The notes under the pieces: generated by a model
Told to the model about the DNA's origin: nothing
The model's database searches: none
What the model saw: only the letters and a program-made list of their open reading frames with translations
Position numbers and translations under genes: made by a program
Part shown: positions 1-7,006 of the stretch, piece after piece
How the letters are laid out: the number at the start of each line of letters is the position of its first letter
Numbering within the stretch: the first letter of the stretch is position 1
Assembly (NCBI GenBank): GCA_020630635.1
Contig: JAHDBB010000002.1
Location: 1-39,566 of the forward strand
Direction: 5' to 3'
Source: Chitinophagales bacterium
GTDB taxonomy: Bacteria > Bacteroidota > Bacteroidia > Chitinophagales > UBA2359
Length of the DNA: 39,566 nucleotides

Positions 1-138
1 ATACAAAAATAAAACGTTTTTGATGCAAATGTGTGCAAGTTTTTATCATAAAAAAAGAACTCATTTCAAAACTTACAAAAATACTCTTATAAATTTTAAA
101 AATAATTTTTAAATCAAAAATTTTTTAAATCCTTTATT
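1..138. other. AT-rich leader upstream of cassette 1
   Basis: This is the non-coding start of the window and very AT-rich. No confident -33/-7 pair is visible. Its last bases (ctttattATGaaaaaaat) match the bases just before the small-protein genes of cassettes 2 and 3, so the three cassettes share a similar 5' leader end. The minus-strand ORF at 109-498 is a shadow of the plus-strand gene. Confidence 0.5.
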
Positions 139-507
139 ATGAAAAAAATGAAAATGATGGTTGCTTCTATTGCAACCCTTTGTTTGATGGTTTTCTTTAG
201 TGGAGACTTGACAGCACAGAATGCAGTCAAAGCTAAATATCAAAACCAGATAGCTGCAAAGAAAGTCCAAGTGGCTCAAAAAGCAGGGGTGAAAGCCAAT
301 AAGCAAAAAGTAGAAAAAAAAGAAAATGCTGCCTTGAAAACTAGAAAAGCAGGAAAGGCAACACACCAACTCAAAAATGCTAAAAAAATCAACGCAAACC
401 AAGTAAAGGCTAAAATGGTTCAAAAAAGAAAGCAAGATACTGTAAAGCCAAGTCAAAAATATCTCAAAGATAGAAATATCAAAACCTTGCCTACTCACAA
501 AAAATAA
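139..507 (+). CDS. Small secreted lysine-rich polycation, cassette 1
   Basis: This 122-residue protein has a signal peptide (MKKMKMMVASIATLCLMVFF, cleavage expected after LTAQ). The mature part of about 95 residues carries 26 Lys and 3 Arg against 4 acidic residues, roughly +25 net, and is otherwise Ala, Gln, Asn and Val. No Cys and no recognisable fold are visible; it is probably disordered or helical. It lies 30 bp upstream of a secreted acidic protein in the same direction, and the same arrangement recurs twice downstream with different but similar small proteins. The composition resembles histone H1-like tails, but the signal peptide argues against a nucleoid role. Function is unknown; binding to the acidic neighbour, exopolysaccharide or extracellular DNA is inference. 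Confidence 0.8.
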   Translation: MKKMKMMVASIATLCLMVFFSGDLTAQNAVKAKYQNQIAAKKVQVAQKAGVKANKQKVEKKENAALKTRKAGKATHQLKNAKKINANQVKAKMVQKRKQDTVKPSQKYLKDRNIKTLPTHKK

Positions 508-537
508 CCATTTGAAAAAAACTTAAATTCGTTTGAA

Positions 538-1614
538 ATGCAAAAAATAAAAAAATACTTTAATAACTTAGATACAGAAAAATTGGGCAGTCGTTTGCTC
601 TCCTATTCAGCTTTGACAGCTTCTGTTCTGGCGTTCTCTCCAGATATGCATGCTCAATGTGTTCCTGCTGGTGGCTCTTTACCGGTAGATATTGATGGAG
701 ATGGTACACCTGATGTCACTATTTCTGACAACCAAAACCCCGTGAACTTTGTAACAGGAACTTCTAGTATGTATTTCCTCTATCAAGGTGCTATGGTTCC
801 TGGTCCTGTAAGTATGAGTACTAATGCTCCTAATGTTGCCTTTTATAGCCCACTATATGTCGGACCTGTCGACTCTTGTACAGTTATGGCATTGTCTTCC
901 TTCTCGTTTAATCCACGTTTTACATTTGGAGTATATGTCAATTATATTTCTTTAAACACAGTTACAACTATTACAGGATTTATCAATACTGCTGCCCTTA
1001 CAGCAGGTGCCAACCAAATTGTAGGTTTGTCAGCAGGCTCTTCTGTATGTACAGGCATTACTGCTGCTGGAACTACAGCAGCAGCTCCCGTAGCTATTGG
1101 GTCAACCTACAGCCTCAACACGGTACAAATGATCACAGGTATGCAAAGTACTTTTCAGTACTTTTATCTATATTCTGCATCAGATAGTGTAAACGTATCG
1201 AATCCTAATGGTTGTATCTCTACCTTTGGAGCTAGTTACACAATGTTTACTTTTCAGACTTTTACAGTTATGAATAGTATTTCTACGGTCATTCCTATTA
1301 ATTTAGCAACTAATACTAGTATGTCAGGAAGTGGGAATATTCCCTTTATTGGAGTAGAGTTTCCTTCTACTATTGATGGAGGTACACACTTTGGGTGGGT
1401 ACAGTTATCCTATCAAGGAGGTCAAATTTGTGTAGATGCGACAGGATGGAATGCCTGTTCTGTAGAAGAAGTAGCAGCGGCAGGTGCAGCAGCAGGAACA
1501 GAATGTATTGCAGCAGGTACTGCTGGGGATGCTCAGGGTGCTGATAACAATGCCAACTGTACACCAGCTCCTGCTTGTGATGCCGATGTAGGAACTTTCC
1601 CAGGTCGTGACTAA
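538..1614 (+). CDS. Secreted acidic ectodomain protein without IPTL anchor, cassette 1
   Basis: This 358-residue protein has a long signal peptide (MQKIKKYFNNLDTEKLGSRL..., ending MHAQ at about residue 40) that matches those of the 472- and 506-residue proteins downstream. The ectodomain opens with a DxDGDGxxD calcium-loop-like motif (VDIDGDGTPD) and has a conserved later block (IGVEF...HFGWVQLS...GWNAC) shared with both paralogues. After the signal peptide I count no lysines and two arginines. Unlike the paralogues it stops at FPGRD with no IPTLSEWG motif and no membrane helices. I see no such motif in another frame before the next gene, so a simple frameshift is unlikely. It may be a released version of the family, or may have lost its anchor. 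The next gene, 41 bp on, does carry an anchor. Confidence 0.82.
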   Translation: MQKIKKYFNNLDTEKLGSRLLSYSALTASVLAFSPDMHAQCVPAGGSLPVDIDGDGTPDVTISDNQNPVNFVTGTSSMYFLYQGAMVPGPVSMSTNAPNVAFYSPLYVGPVDSCTVMALSSFSFNPRFTFGVYVNYISLNTVTTITGFINTAALTAGANQIVGLSAGSSVCTGITAAGTTAAAPVAIGSTYSLNTVQMITGMQSTFQYFYLYSASDSVNVSNPNGCISTFGASYTMFTFQTFTVMNSISTVIPINLATNTSMSGSGNIPFIGVEFPSTIDGGTHFGWVQLSYQGGQICVDATGWNACSVEEVAAAGAAAGTECIAAGTAGDAQGADNNANCTPAPACDADVGTFPGRD

Positions 1615-1655
1615 TCCTTATAACCTTATATTATTTAAAATTTAAAATTTAAAAA

Positions 1656-3674
1656 ATGATTTTTAAAGATAAAATAGTAAGGTCAGGGATTTTTTCACTT
1701 ATCGCCATGCTTATTATGAATGTTGCAGCCTTTGGTCAAGGTCCAGCAACTGCGGCAAACCCCGGCCTTTTGGGTCCTTGTACCTATTTAAGTGACCAAG
1801 TAACGGTGTCAGGTATTGATTTTAATGCGGTGGCTCCTTATCTACAAACTTACGCTATAAGTGATGCAGCAGGTAACATTGTAGCCTTTGATCCTGCTGG
1901 TAATTTTGGAGCAGTACCTCCTGGTACGTATGATTTATGGGCATTTAACTATGATCCTACAGCTGCGGTACCGAGTGATCCAACAGGATTAACAACGGTG
2001 GCAGATGTTATGACTTTATTGGGGACAGCAGATGTATGTATTGAAGCAGCGGGTCCTTATTCAGTAGATGTTTGTGATGTGGCTTTATTTACAGATGATT
2101 CTTTCTGTGATACCAATGCAACTATAGCCGTTGTTCAAGCAGTACCAGGTACTTTTAATGTAAACTATACGCAAGAATATTACTTAGTAGATGCAACAGG
2201 TGCTATTGTAGGTGGTCCTTCCACCAATGCCCAATTTACCACTCCTGCTATTGGAAATTATACGGTATATGCTGTCAACTATGACCCTGCCAATCCTATT
2301 ACTGTAACCAACCAAGCTGATTTGGATGCTTTGACGGTAGCTGCTGATTGTGCAGAGGTTGCGAGTGGTCCCATTGAAGTGATTAGTTGTGCGCCAATGG
2401 CAGGTTGTACGGCTTTGGCTGGAGAACCCATTCTTACTCCTGAAACAGTATGTTTGTCAGACGCAGGAGCATTTGATCTTTCAACTAAATTCGGAGCAGC
2501 TAGTGGTGGATATGACGATGGTGCTGGCAATTTTGATGCGGTAAATGTTAACTATGTGGCTGTTGACCAAGCAACAGGAGAAATTCTGGGTGTTGCTACT
2601 AGTGCTGCGATGATAGACCTTTCTGGTGCGCCTGTTGGAACGGTAGCCTGTGTTTATCAATTAGCTTATACGCAAGCCTTATTAGATGATGTGACAGGCT
2701 TCTTAGATAACTTACTTTGTAATACTTTGTGTGTTCCTGTTGTGGGACCTTGTTTAGGAGATGTGGGCTATTGTCCTGGTGTAACTCCTGCTGAGTTAGC
2801 TCCTTTCTTGGATTTATTAAACCAATTCTTTGGCTTTAATGAAACTCAAATTTGTAACTTCTTGGACAATCAGATTATCACGATTCCAGACCCAACAGGT
2901 TTAATTGGAGATCAAAGTATTGATTTAGCTGCTAATGGTTTGGATTTCTGTGCAGATAAGTCGAACGCTCCCTATTGTGTGACTATAGAGGCTTGTGTCG
3001 ATATTGCAGTTACTGATCCTTGTAATTGTACAAGTCCCAATAATGTAGGTCCTGGTGCAACAGGTTTGGAGGGTGATTTTGATTTCTTTTATGAGGAAAT
3101 CACCATTACAGCCCCTGCTGGAGCATCTGATTGGGTATTAGATTTTGGTGGTGTTGCGACTTATGATGCAGCAGGTGTAGCCGCTCCTCCAATGATAACA
3201 GATAATATGGATGGAACTTATACAATTGTTGCTTATTTTGCAGCAGGTGATGCTTATACTTTAGATGCAAGTAGTGTGATGGCAGGCGTAGCAGCGGGAA
3301 GTTTAATCGTGAATGGTGGTGGATGTACACCTTGTGTGATTCCTACTCTTTCTGAATGGGGATTAATGACTTTAGCCTTGTTGTTGATGGCGTTTGGTTC
3401 GGTGACTATCGCTGCTAAACAAGTTTCTTTAGCTGGTGTTGGTACTCGTAATATTCCGTTACCAACAGGTAGTAACTTTAGCTTACCATTTAACGCAGTT
3501 ATCTTCCGTAAAGCGATGTACTTGACGATGTTTATCGCATTGATTGGCTTTGCTATTTGTTTTGCTTTGTATAGCGAAATCTTTGGCTCTGACTTAATTG
3601 GTGTGACTATCGCTGGTCCAGTCTTTGCTTACTTAATACACTTACTCTATATCTTAGAGAAGAATAAAAAGTAA
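1656..3674 (+). CDS. IPTL-CTERM surface protein with NYDP repeats
   Basis: This 672-residue protein has a conventional signal peptide (MIFKDKIVRSGIFSLIAMLIMNVAAFGQ), unlike the long type in its neighbours. The ectodomain contains two tandem units of about 100 residues with the pattern Y..D..G.IV...F..P..G.Y...A.NYDP...DC.E.A.GP, then Cys-rich stretches. From residue 29 to 561 I see two lysines and no arginines against many Asp and Glu, so it is strongly acidic. IPTLSEWGLMTLALLLMAFG begins at residue 562 and is the recognition motif of the IPTL-CTERM family. It is followed by a linker and two further predicted helices ending SDLIGVTIAGPVFAYLIHLLYILE, about 111 residues in all. It probably shares a transcript with the two genes upstream and is followed by a strong terminator. 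Confidence 0.85.
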   Translation: MIFKDKIVRSGIFSLIAMLIMNVAAFGQGPATAANPGLLGPCTYLSDQVTVSGIDFNAVAPYLQTYAISDAAGNIVAFDPAGNFGAVPPGTYDLWAFNYDPTAAVPSDPTGLTTVADVMTLLGTADVCIEAAGPYSVDVCDVALFTDDSFCDTNATIAVVQAVPGTFNVNYTQEYYLVDATGAIVGGPSTNAQFTTPAIGNYTVYAVNYDPANPITVTNQADLDALTVAADCAEVASGPIEVISCAPMAGCTALAGEPILTPETVCLSDAGAFDLSTKFGAASGGYDDGAGNFDAVNVNYVAVDQATGEILGVATSAAMIDLSGAPVGTVACVYQLAYTQALLDDVTGFLDNLLCNTLCVPVVGPCLGDVGYCPGVTPAELAPFLDLLNQFFGFNETQICNFLDNQIITIPDPTGLIGDQSIDLAANGLDFCADKSNAPYCVTIEACVDIAVTDPCNCTSPNNVGPGATGLEGDFDFFYEEITITAPAGASDWVLDFGGVATYDAAGVAAPPMITDNMDGTYTIVAYFAAGDAYTLDASSVMAGVAAGSLIVNGGGCTPCVIPTLSEWGLMTLALLLMAFGSVTIAAKQVSLAGVGTRNIPLPTGSNFSLPFNAVIFRKAMYLTMFIALIGFAICFALYSEIFGSDLIGVTIAGPVFAYLIHLLYILEKNKK

Positions 3675-3715
3675 TGAAACAATAGAAGATGGTCTATCTT
3701 CTTGAAGAATAGACA

Positions 3716-3757
3716 AAAGCCCTTGATTTTCTTAGGAAAATCAAGGGCTTTTTTTAT
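3716..3757 (+). terminator. Rho-independent terminator of cassette 1
   Basis: A perfect stem (AAGCCCTTGATTTTC / GAAAATCAAGGGCTT) with a four-base loop is followed by a T run. It closes the first cassette. Confidence 0.9.
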
Positions 3758-3791
3758 CCCTCCCTGTCCAAACTCGAATTTTAACGGAATT

Positions 3792-3984
3792 TTTGGAATG
3801 AGCAGAATTTTTATAGATTGTTAGACGACTTAAATAGTCCATACATTCTAGACTTTCTTGCTAGACACGATTCTAAGTCGCTAAACAATCCATTAAATTC
3901 TGAACTTTCTTTAAATTCTACGAAAATTCTGTCCTATTTTTTGGAATGGGCAAAATTTTTATAAATTGTTAGACGACTAAAATA
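3792..3984. repeat. Imperfect direct repeat of about 48 bp, two copies
   Basis: Copies at about 3792-3840 and 3937-3984 share TTTTTTGGAATG(a/g)GCA(g/a)AATTTTTATA(g/a)ATTGTTAGACGACT(t/a)AAATAG with few substitutions. The sequence between and after them repeats shorter AAATTCT/AATTCTG words. There is no ORF, and spacing and identity are unlike a CRISPR. It is probably decayed repetitive intergenic DNA of unknown origin. Confidence 0.7.
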
Positions 3985-4100
3985 GTTGATACCATTCTAT
4001 GATTGGTTCTGTGATATGTAAAAATTCTGTATATTCTTAAAAATTCCACAAAAAATTCTGTTCAAAAAACTGGCACTAAGCAATCCTTACCTCAACGAAC

Positions 4101-4230
4101 TAGCCCCGATAGTAGTGGTATGAATGCGAAAATAGGACATTTTTTGAAAAAATGTCCTATTTGGAGCAGGCATAAGAACGGATAGCGGGACTTGCCATTA
4201 CGACGAAGTACTAAAACCTTCGCTCCTAAA
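4101..4230 (+). repeat. Dispersed structured element, copy 1 (type A)
   Basis: The core TAGCCCCGATAGTAGTGGTAT...CATAAGAACGGATAGCGGGACTT ends in a CGAAG...CTTCG hairpin and GCTCCTAA. The variable centre holds a perfect 15-bp hairpin (AATAGGACATTTTTT / AAAAAATGTCCTATT). The intergenic stretch 3675-4468 holds only this, the terminator, the direct repeat and the next promoter. Confidence 0.85.
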
Positions 4231-4360
4231 TCCATAAAAAAACAACAAATAAAACAGTGATTGATTTTTCAACAACCAAGTGATGATGTGATTCACATCT
4301 ATCTCACTAATGTGTTCTTACATAAAATCTATATTTTTTAACAAAAAAAAACATTTTATT

Positions 4361-4390
4361 TTGTAAATAAGTATTCATTTCATACCTTTA
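4361..4390 (+). promoter_or_regulatory. Bacteroidota-type promoter of cassette 2
   Basis: TTG at 4361-4363 and TACCTTTA at 4383-4390 are separated by 19 bp, close to the TTTG-N19-TAnnTTTG consensus of the primary sigma factor in this phylum. It lies about 80 bp before the first gene of cassette 2. Confidence 0.65.
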
Positions 4391-4468
4391 CCTGATAAAA
4401 GGCAAAATTAAATCATAACACTTATAAATTTTTAATAAAAATAATTTTACACAACAAATCTTTTTATT

Positions 4469-4861
4469 ATGAAAAAAATGTCAATTGTGTTCTCACTGGT
4501 TTTTGCCATGTTCTGCTTTTTGAGCGTTGATGCCAATGCTCAAAGTGCCAAAAAGGTAGATCAGGTGAAATTGGAACAAGTGAAAAAAGAGGCTGCTCAA
4601 AAAAAGGCAACAATTAAAGCCAACAGAGCAGCAAAAGCAAAGTCTTTTGAAGGTAAAACTGCTTTAAAAAAGGCAAAGACTTCAGATATGAAATCTGTGA
4701 AAACGACAAAGTTTGATGTCAAAAAGCTACAAAAAACTTCTAAAAGTGCTTTTGTTGCTAAGAAAAAAGCAGAAAGAAACCAAGCTCCTAATGCTATGAA
4801 AGGTAAAGTTCAAGCAGTAAAAGGTAAAGCAACTAAGGTTCAATTAAAAAAAGCAAAATAA
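4469..4861 (+). CDS. Small secreted lysine-rich polycation, cassette 2
   Basis: This 130-residue protein has a signal peptide (MKKMSIVFSLVFAMFCFLSVDANAQ). The mature part of about 105 residues has 32 Lys and 2 Arg against 7 acidic residues, about +27 net, with runs of KKA, VKGK and KKAK. It has no Cys and little hydrophobic content, so is probably extended or helical when bound. It ends 18 bp before the start of the 472-residue IPTL-CTERM protein, which makes co-transcription very likely. Similarity to the cassette 1 and 3 small proteins lies in signal peptide style and composition more than in aligned sequence. No known family is recognised. Confidence 0.82.
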   Translation: MKKMSIVFSLVFAMFCFLSVDANAQSAKKVDQVKLEQVKKEAAQKKATIKANRAAKAKSFEGKTALKKAKTSDMKSVKTTKFDVKKLQKTSKSAFVAKKKAERNQAPNAMKGKVQAVKGKATKVQLKKAK

Positions 4862-4879
4862 TCCAAAATAACTATTGAT

Positions 4880-6298
4880 ATGAAAAAAATAAAAAAATAC
4901 TTTGGAGAGAACGATTCTAGTTCTCTATTAAATAAAGTTGCTTCTTATAGTGCAATAGCAGGTGCTTTATTGGTTGCTGGCCCTCAAATGTCAGCACAAA
5001 CTTGTATTAATCCAGGAGATGGAGCAGTAGGTATTGATATTGACGGTGATGGTACAGATGATGTTACTTTAACTACTTCTGTTGGTGCGCCTATTATGGG
5101 TGGTACGAGTATTGCACCTTTCTCAACTGCCACAGGATTTAACTACAACCCTGTAGCAACTCCTTTTATCTTGTCAACACAGACCATTCTACCTGTTGGT
5201 GCTCCTGTTACAGGCTTATATAGTGCTGGTGGTGGAGCTTGTACAGCCACGATTGCGACTTCTGGTAGATTTTACTTTATTGCCACACAAACAGCCACCT
5301 TTATGGCTTCTAGTGGTTTTGCTTACTCAAATTACACCATTAATCCTTTTTATGTAAGTGCTAGTGCTGGTGGTAACAATATTGTGGGTCTAACAGCAGG
5401 AACTTCTAACTGTGCTATCTTTGATTCTAATGCAGGTCCCGCTTTCTTGAATGCAGGTGGAACGTATGTACAGAGTTTCTCTTATGCATTTAACTCTTAC
5501 TACAGAACAGATGTAACCTATACAGTATATTTTGATGGTGCAGCCGCAGCAACAGCAGGTAGTCCTGGTGTTTACCAATGCTTTAACAGTCCTGGTGCTG
5601 CTACTTTCTTTGCGGGTTATGCTGCTGGTTACCTAGGAGGTGGTTATCAAGTAGCCAATACTGGAGGAACTGCTTTAGCCAATGCAGGAACCACTATGGG
5701 TTCTATAGCCAATGTACCAGGTAATACGTTCTTAGCTGTTCAGTTCCAAGGTGCTGCTGATGCACAAGGTGGAACAACTTATAATGGTTGGGTAGAAATT
5801 ACTCCTAATGCTGATGGTTCGGTTTGTGTTGCTGCATCAGGTTTTAACTCTTGCTCTGTTGAAACGGCTGCTGCTAATGCTGCTGATCCTTGTATTGGCG
5901 TGGGTGCTGCTGATCCTAATGCGGGTGCAGGTTGTGCAACCACTCCTCCTCCTTCAACGGACATCCCAACTCTTTCTGAATGGGGATTGATTACCTTAGC
6001 ATTGTTATTAATGTCTTACGGTTCTGTAATGATGACGGCTGTCTCTGGTTCAACAAGTGGTGGTTCTCGTACGGTTTCATTTGGTGGTCACTCATTTGCG
6101 ATGCCATTTGACAACAAAGTATATCGTAGAGCTTTAATGTTAACGGGTCTCTTGGCTGCTGGTGGATTTGCTGGATGCTTCGCTATTTATGGAGCTATCT
6201 TTATGTCAGACCTTATCGGTGTGGCTATCTCTGGTCCAGTATTTGCTTACTTAGCACACTTATTGTACTTATTGGAAACAAATAAGAACAAGTCATAA
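4880..6298 (+). CDS. IPTL-CTERM surface protein, cassette 2
   Basis: This 472-residue protein has a long signal peptide (MKKIKKYFGENDSSSLLNKVASYSAIAGALLVAGPQMSAQ), a DxDGDGxxD loop (IDIDGDGTDD), a Gly/Ala/Thr-rich ectodomain, and the family block LAVQF...YNGWVEI...SGFNSCSVE. The ectodomain has no lysine, two arginines and about sixteen acidic residues. IPTLSEWGLITLALLLMSYG starts at residue 362. The tail continues with a Gly/Ser linker, an MPFDNKVYRRA segment and two hydrophobic helices ending PVFAYLAHLLYLLETNK, so the sorting motif is 111 residues from the end. The family role is exosortase-processed surface anchoring; the exact function of this ectodomain is unknown. Confidence 0.87.
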   Translation: MKKIKKYFGENDSSSLLNKVASYSAIAGALLVAGPQMSAQTCINPGDGAVGIDIDGDGTDDVTLTTSVGAPIMGGTSIAPFSTATGFNYNPVATPFILSTQTILPVGAPVTGLYSAGGGACTATIATSGRFYFIATQTATFMASSGFAYSNYTINPFYVSASAGGNNIVGLTAGTSNCAIFDSNAGPAFLNAGGTYVQSFSYAFNSYYRTDVTYTVYFDGAAAATAGSPGVYQCFNSPGAATFFAGYAAGYLGGGYQVANTGGTALANAGTTMGSIANVPGNTFLAVQFQGAADAQGGTTYNGWVEITPNADGSVCVAASGFNSCSVETAAANAADPCIGVGAADPNAGAGCATTPPPSTDIPTLSEWGLITLALLLMSYGSVMMTAVSGSTSGGSRTVSFGGHSFAMPFDNKVYRRALMLTGLLAAGGFAGCFAIYGAIFMSDLIGVAISGPVFAYLAHLLYLLETNKNKS

Positions 6299-6636
6299 AT
6301 AAACGGATTTGATTTGAAATGTTACTCAGTTTTTAGAGTAGCTTTTTAGAAAATATAAACCGATTCTCACTAAGTGGGAATCGGTTTTTTTATTCCCTTA
6401 CGTATCTATATATCTTTTATTAGAGTTCTTTTGCAATATCTTGGGGGTTCAAATATGAACCAGACGTTTTTTGTATCGCCAAAGTATGTTGGGTAAAAGT
6501 TATGATTTTTCATTTTTTTTCTATCTTTAAACGTTGTAGTATATTTTTTTAACACTTTTAGTAAAGATTATTTCAAATATTACAATTAAATGCAAATTAT
6601 TAAACAAAATTATTTTTACTTAAAAATCAGTTTATT
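6299..6636 (+). other. Intergenic leader of cassette 3
   Basis: After the terminator this stretch has no ORF. A TATCTTTA at about 6522-6529 is a plausible -7 element for the next gene, but I find no well-spaced -33 box. The end (AGTTTATTATGAAAAAAAT) again matches the leaders of cassettes 1 and 2. Confidence 0.4.
6357..6391 (+). terminator. Terminator of cassette 2
   Basis: AAACCGATTC pairs with GAATCGGTTT around a short loop and runs into seven Ts. Confidence 0.88.
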
Positions 6637-6948
6637 ATGAAAAAAATAAAAATTTTCCTACCCATTTTGCTTGCCTTTGTTTGTTTTTTGGTCAGTAGTA
6701 ATGTGTCTGCTCAAACACTCAATAAAAAAGTCACCAAGAAGAGTGTCAAAGCAGAAAAACCTACCCTTGACAAAGAAAAACTCAATATCCAATTTGATAA
6801 GGCAAAAATTCAAGCAGCTCAAAAACTTACTCCACAACAGAGAAAAGCGGCTCAACAAAAAATGGCTCAAAGAACTAAAAAGTCTGTTGCTACTCGCCAA
6901 AACTTGAACTTACGTGCTAAAATGCAAAAGCCTGTGCAACATAAATAA
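6637..6948 (+). CDS. Small secreted lysine-rich polycation, cassette 3
   Basis: This 103-residue protein has a signal peptide (MKKIKIFLPILLAFVCFLVSSNVSAQ). The mature part of about 77 residues has 18 Lys and 4 Arg against 4 acidic residues, about +18 net, and is Gln-rich (QQRKAAQQKMAQR). It is shorter and less extreme than the other two but keeps the design: signal peptide, no Cys, polycationic, placed just before an acidic IPTL-CTERM gene (58 bp gap). Two overlapping ORFs in other frames (6658-6900 and 6671-6907) are shadows. No family is recognised. Confidence 0.8.
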   Translation: MKKIKIFLPILLAFVCFLVSSNVSAQTLNKKVTKKSVKAEKPTLDKEKLNIQFDKAKIQAAQKLTPQQRKAAQQKMAQRTKKSVATRQNLNLRAKMQKPVQHK

Positions 6949-7006
6949 AATACTTCCTTTTTTTTCACTATATTTTTAACAACTTGATCATTTCAAATCA
7001 AAATCA

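Noticed and set aside
109-498. Minus-strand ORF of 129 residues opposite the first small gene
   Set aside because: It is Phe/Ser/Leu-rich, the expected antisense of a Lys-rich gene, and has no independent start context.
1615-1655. Frameshift joining the 358-residue protein to an IPTL anchor
   Set aside because: No IPTL-like sequence occurs in any frame before the next gene's own signal peptide.
3792-3984. Possible CRISPR array
   Set aside because: There are only two imperfect copies, with no regular spacers and no cas genes.
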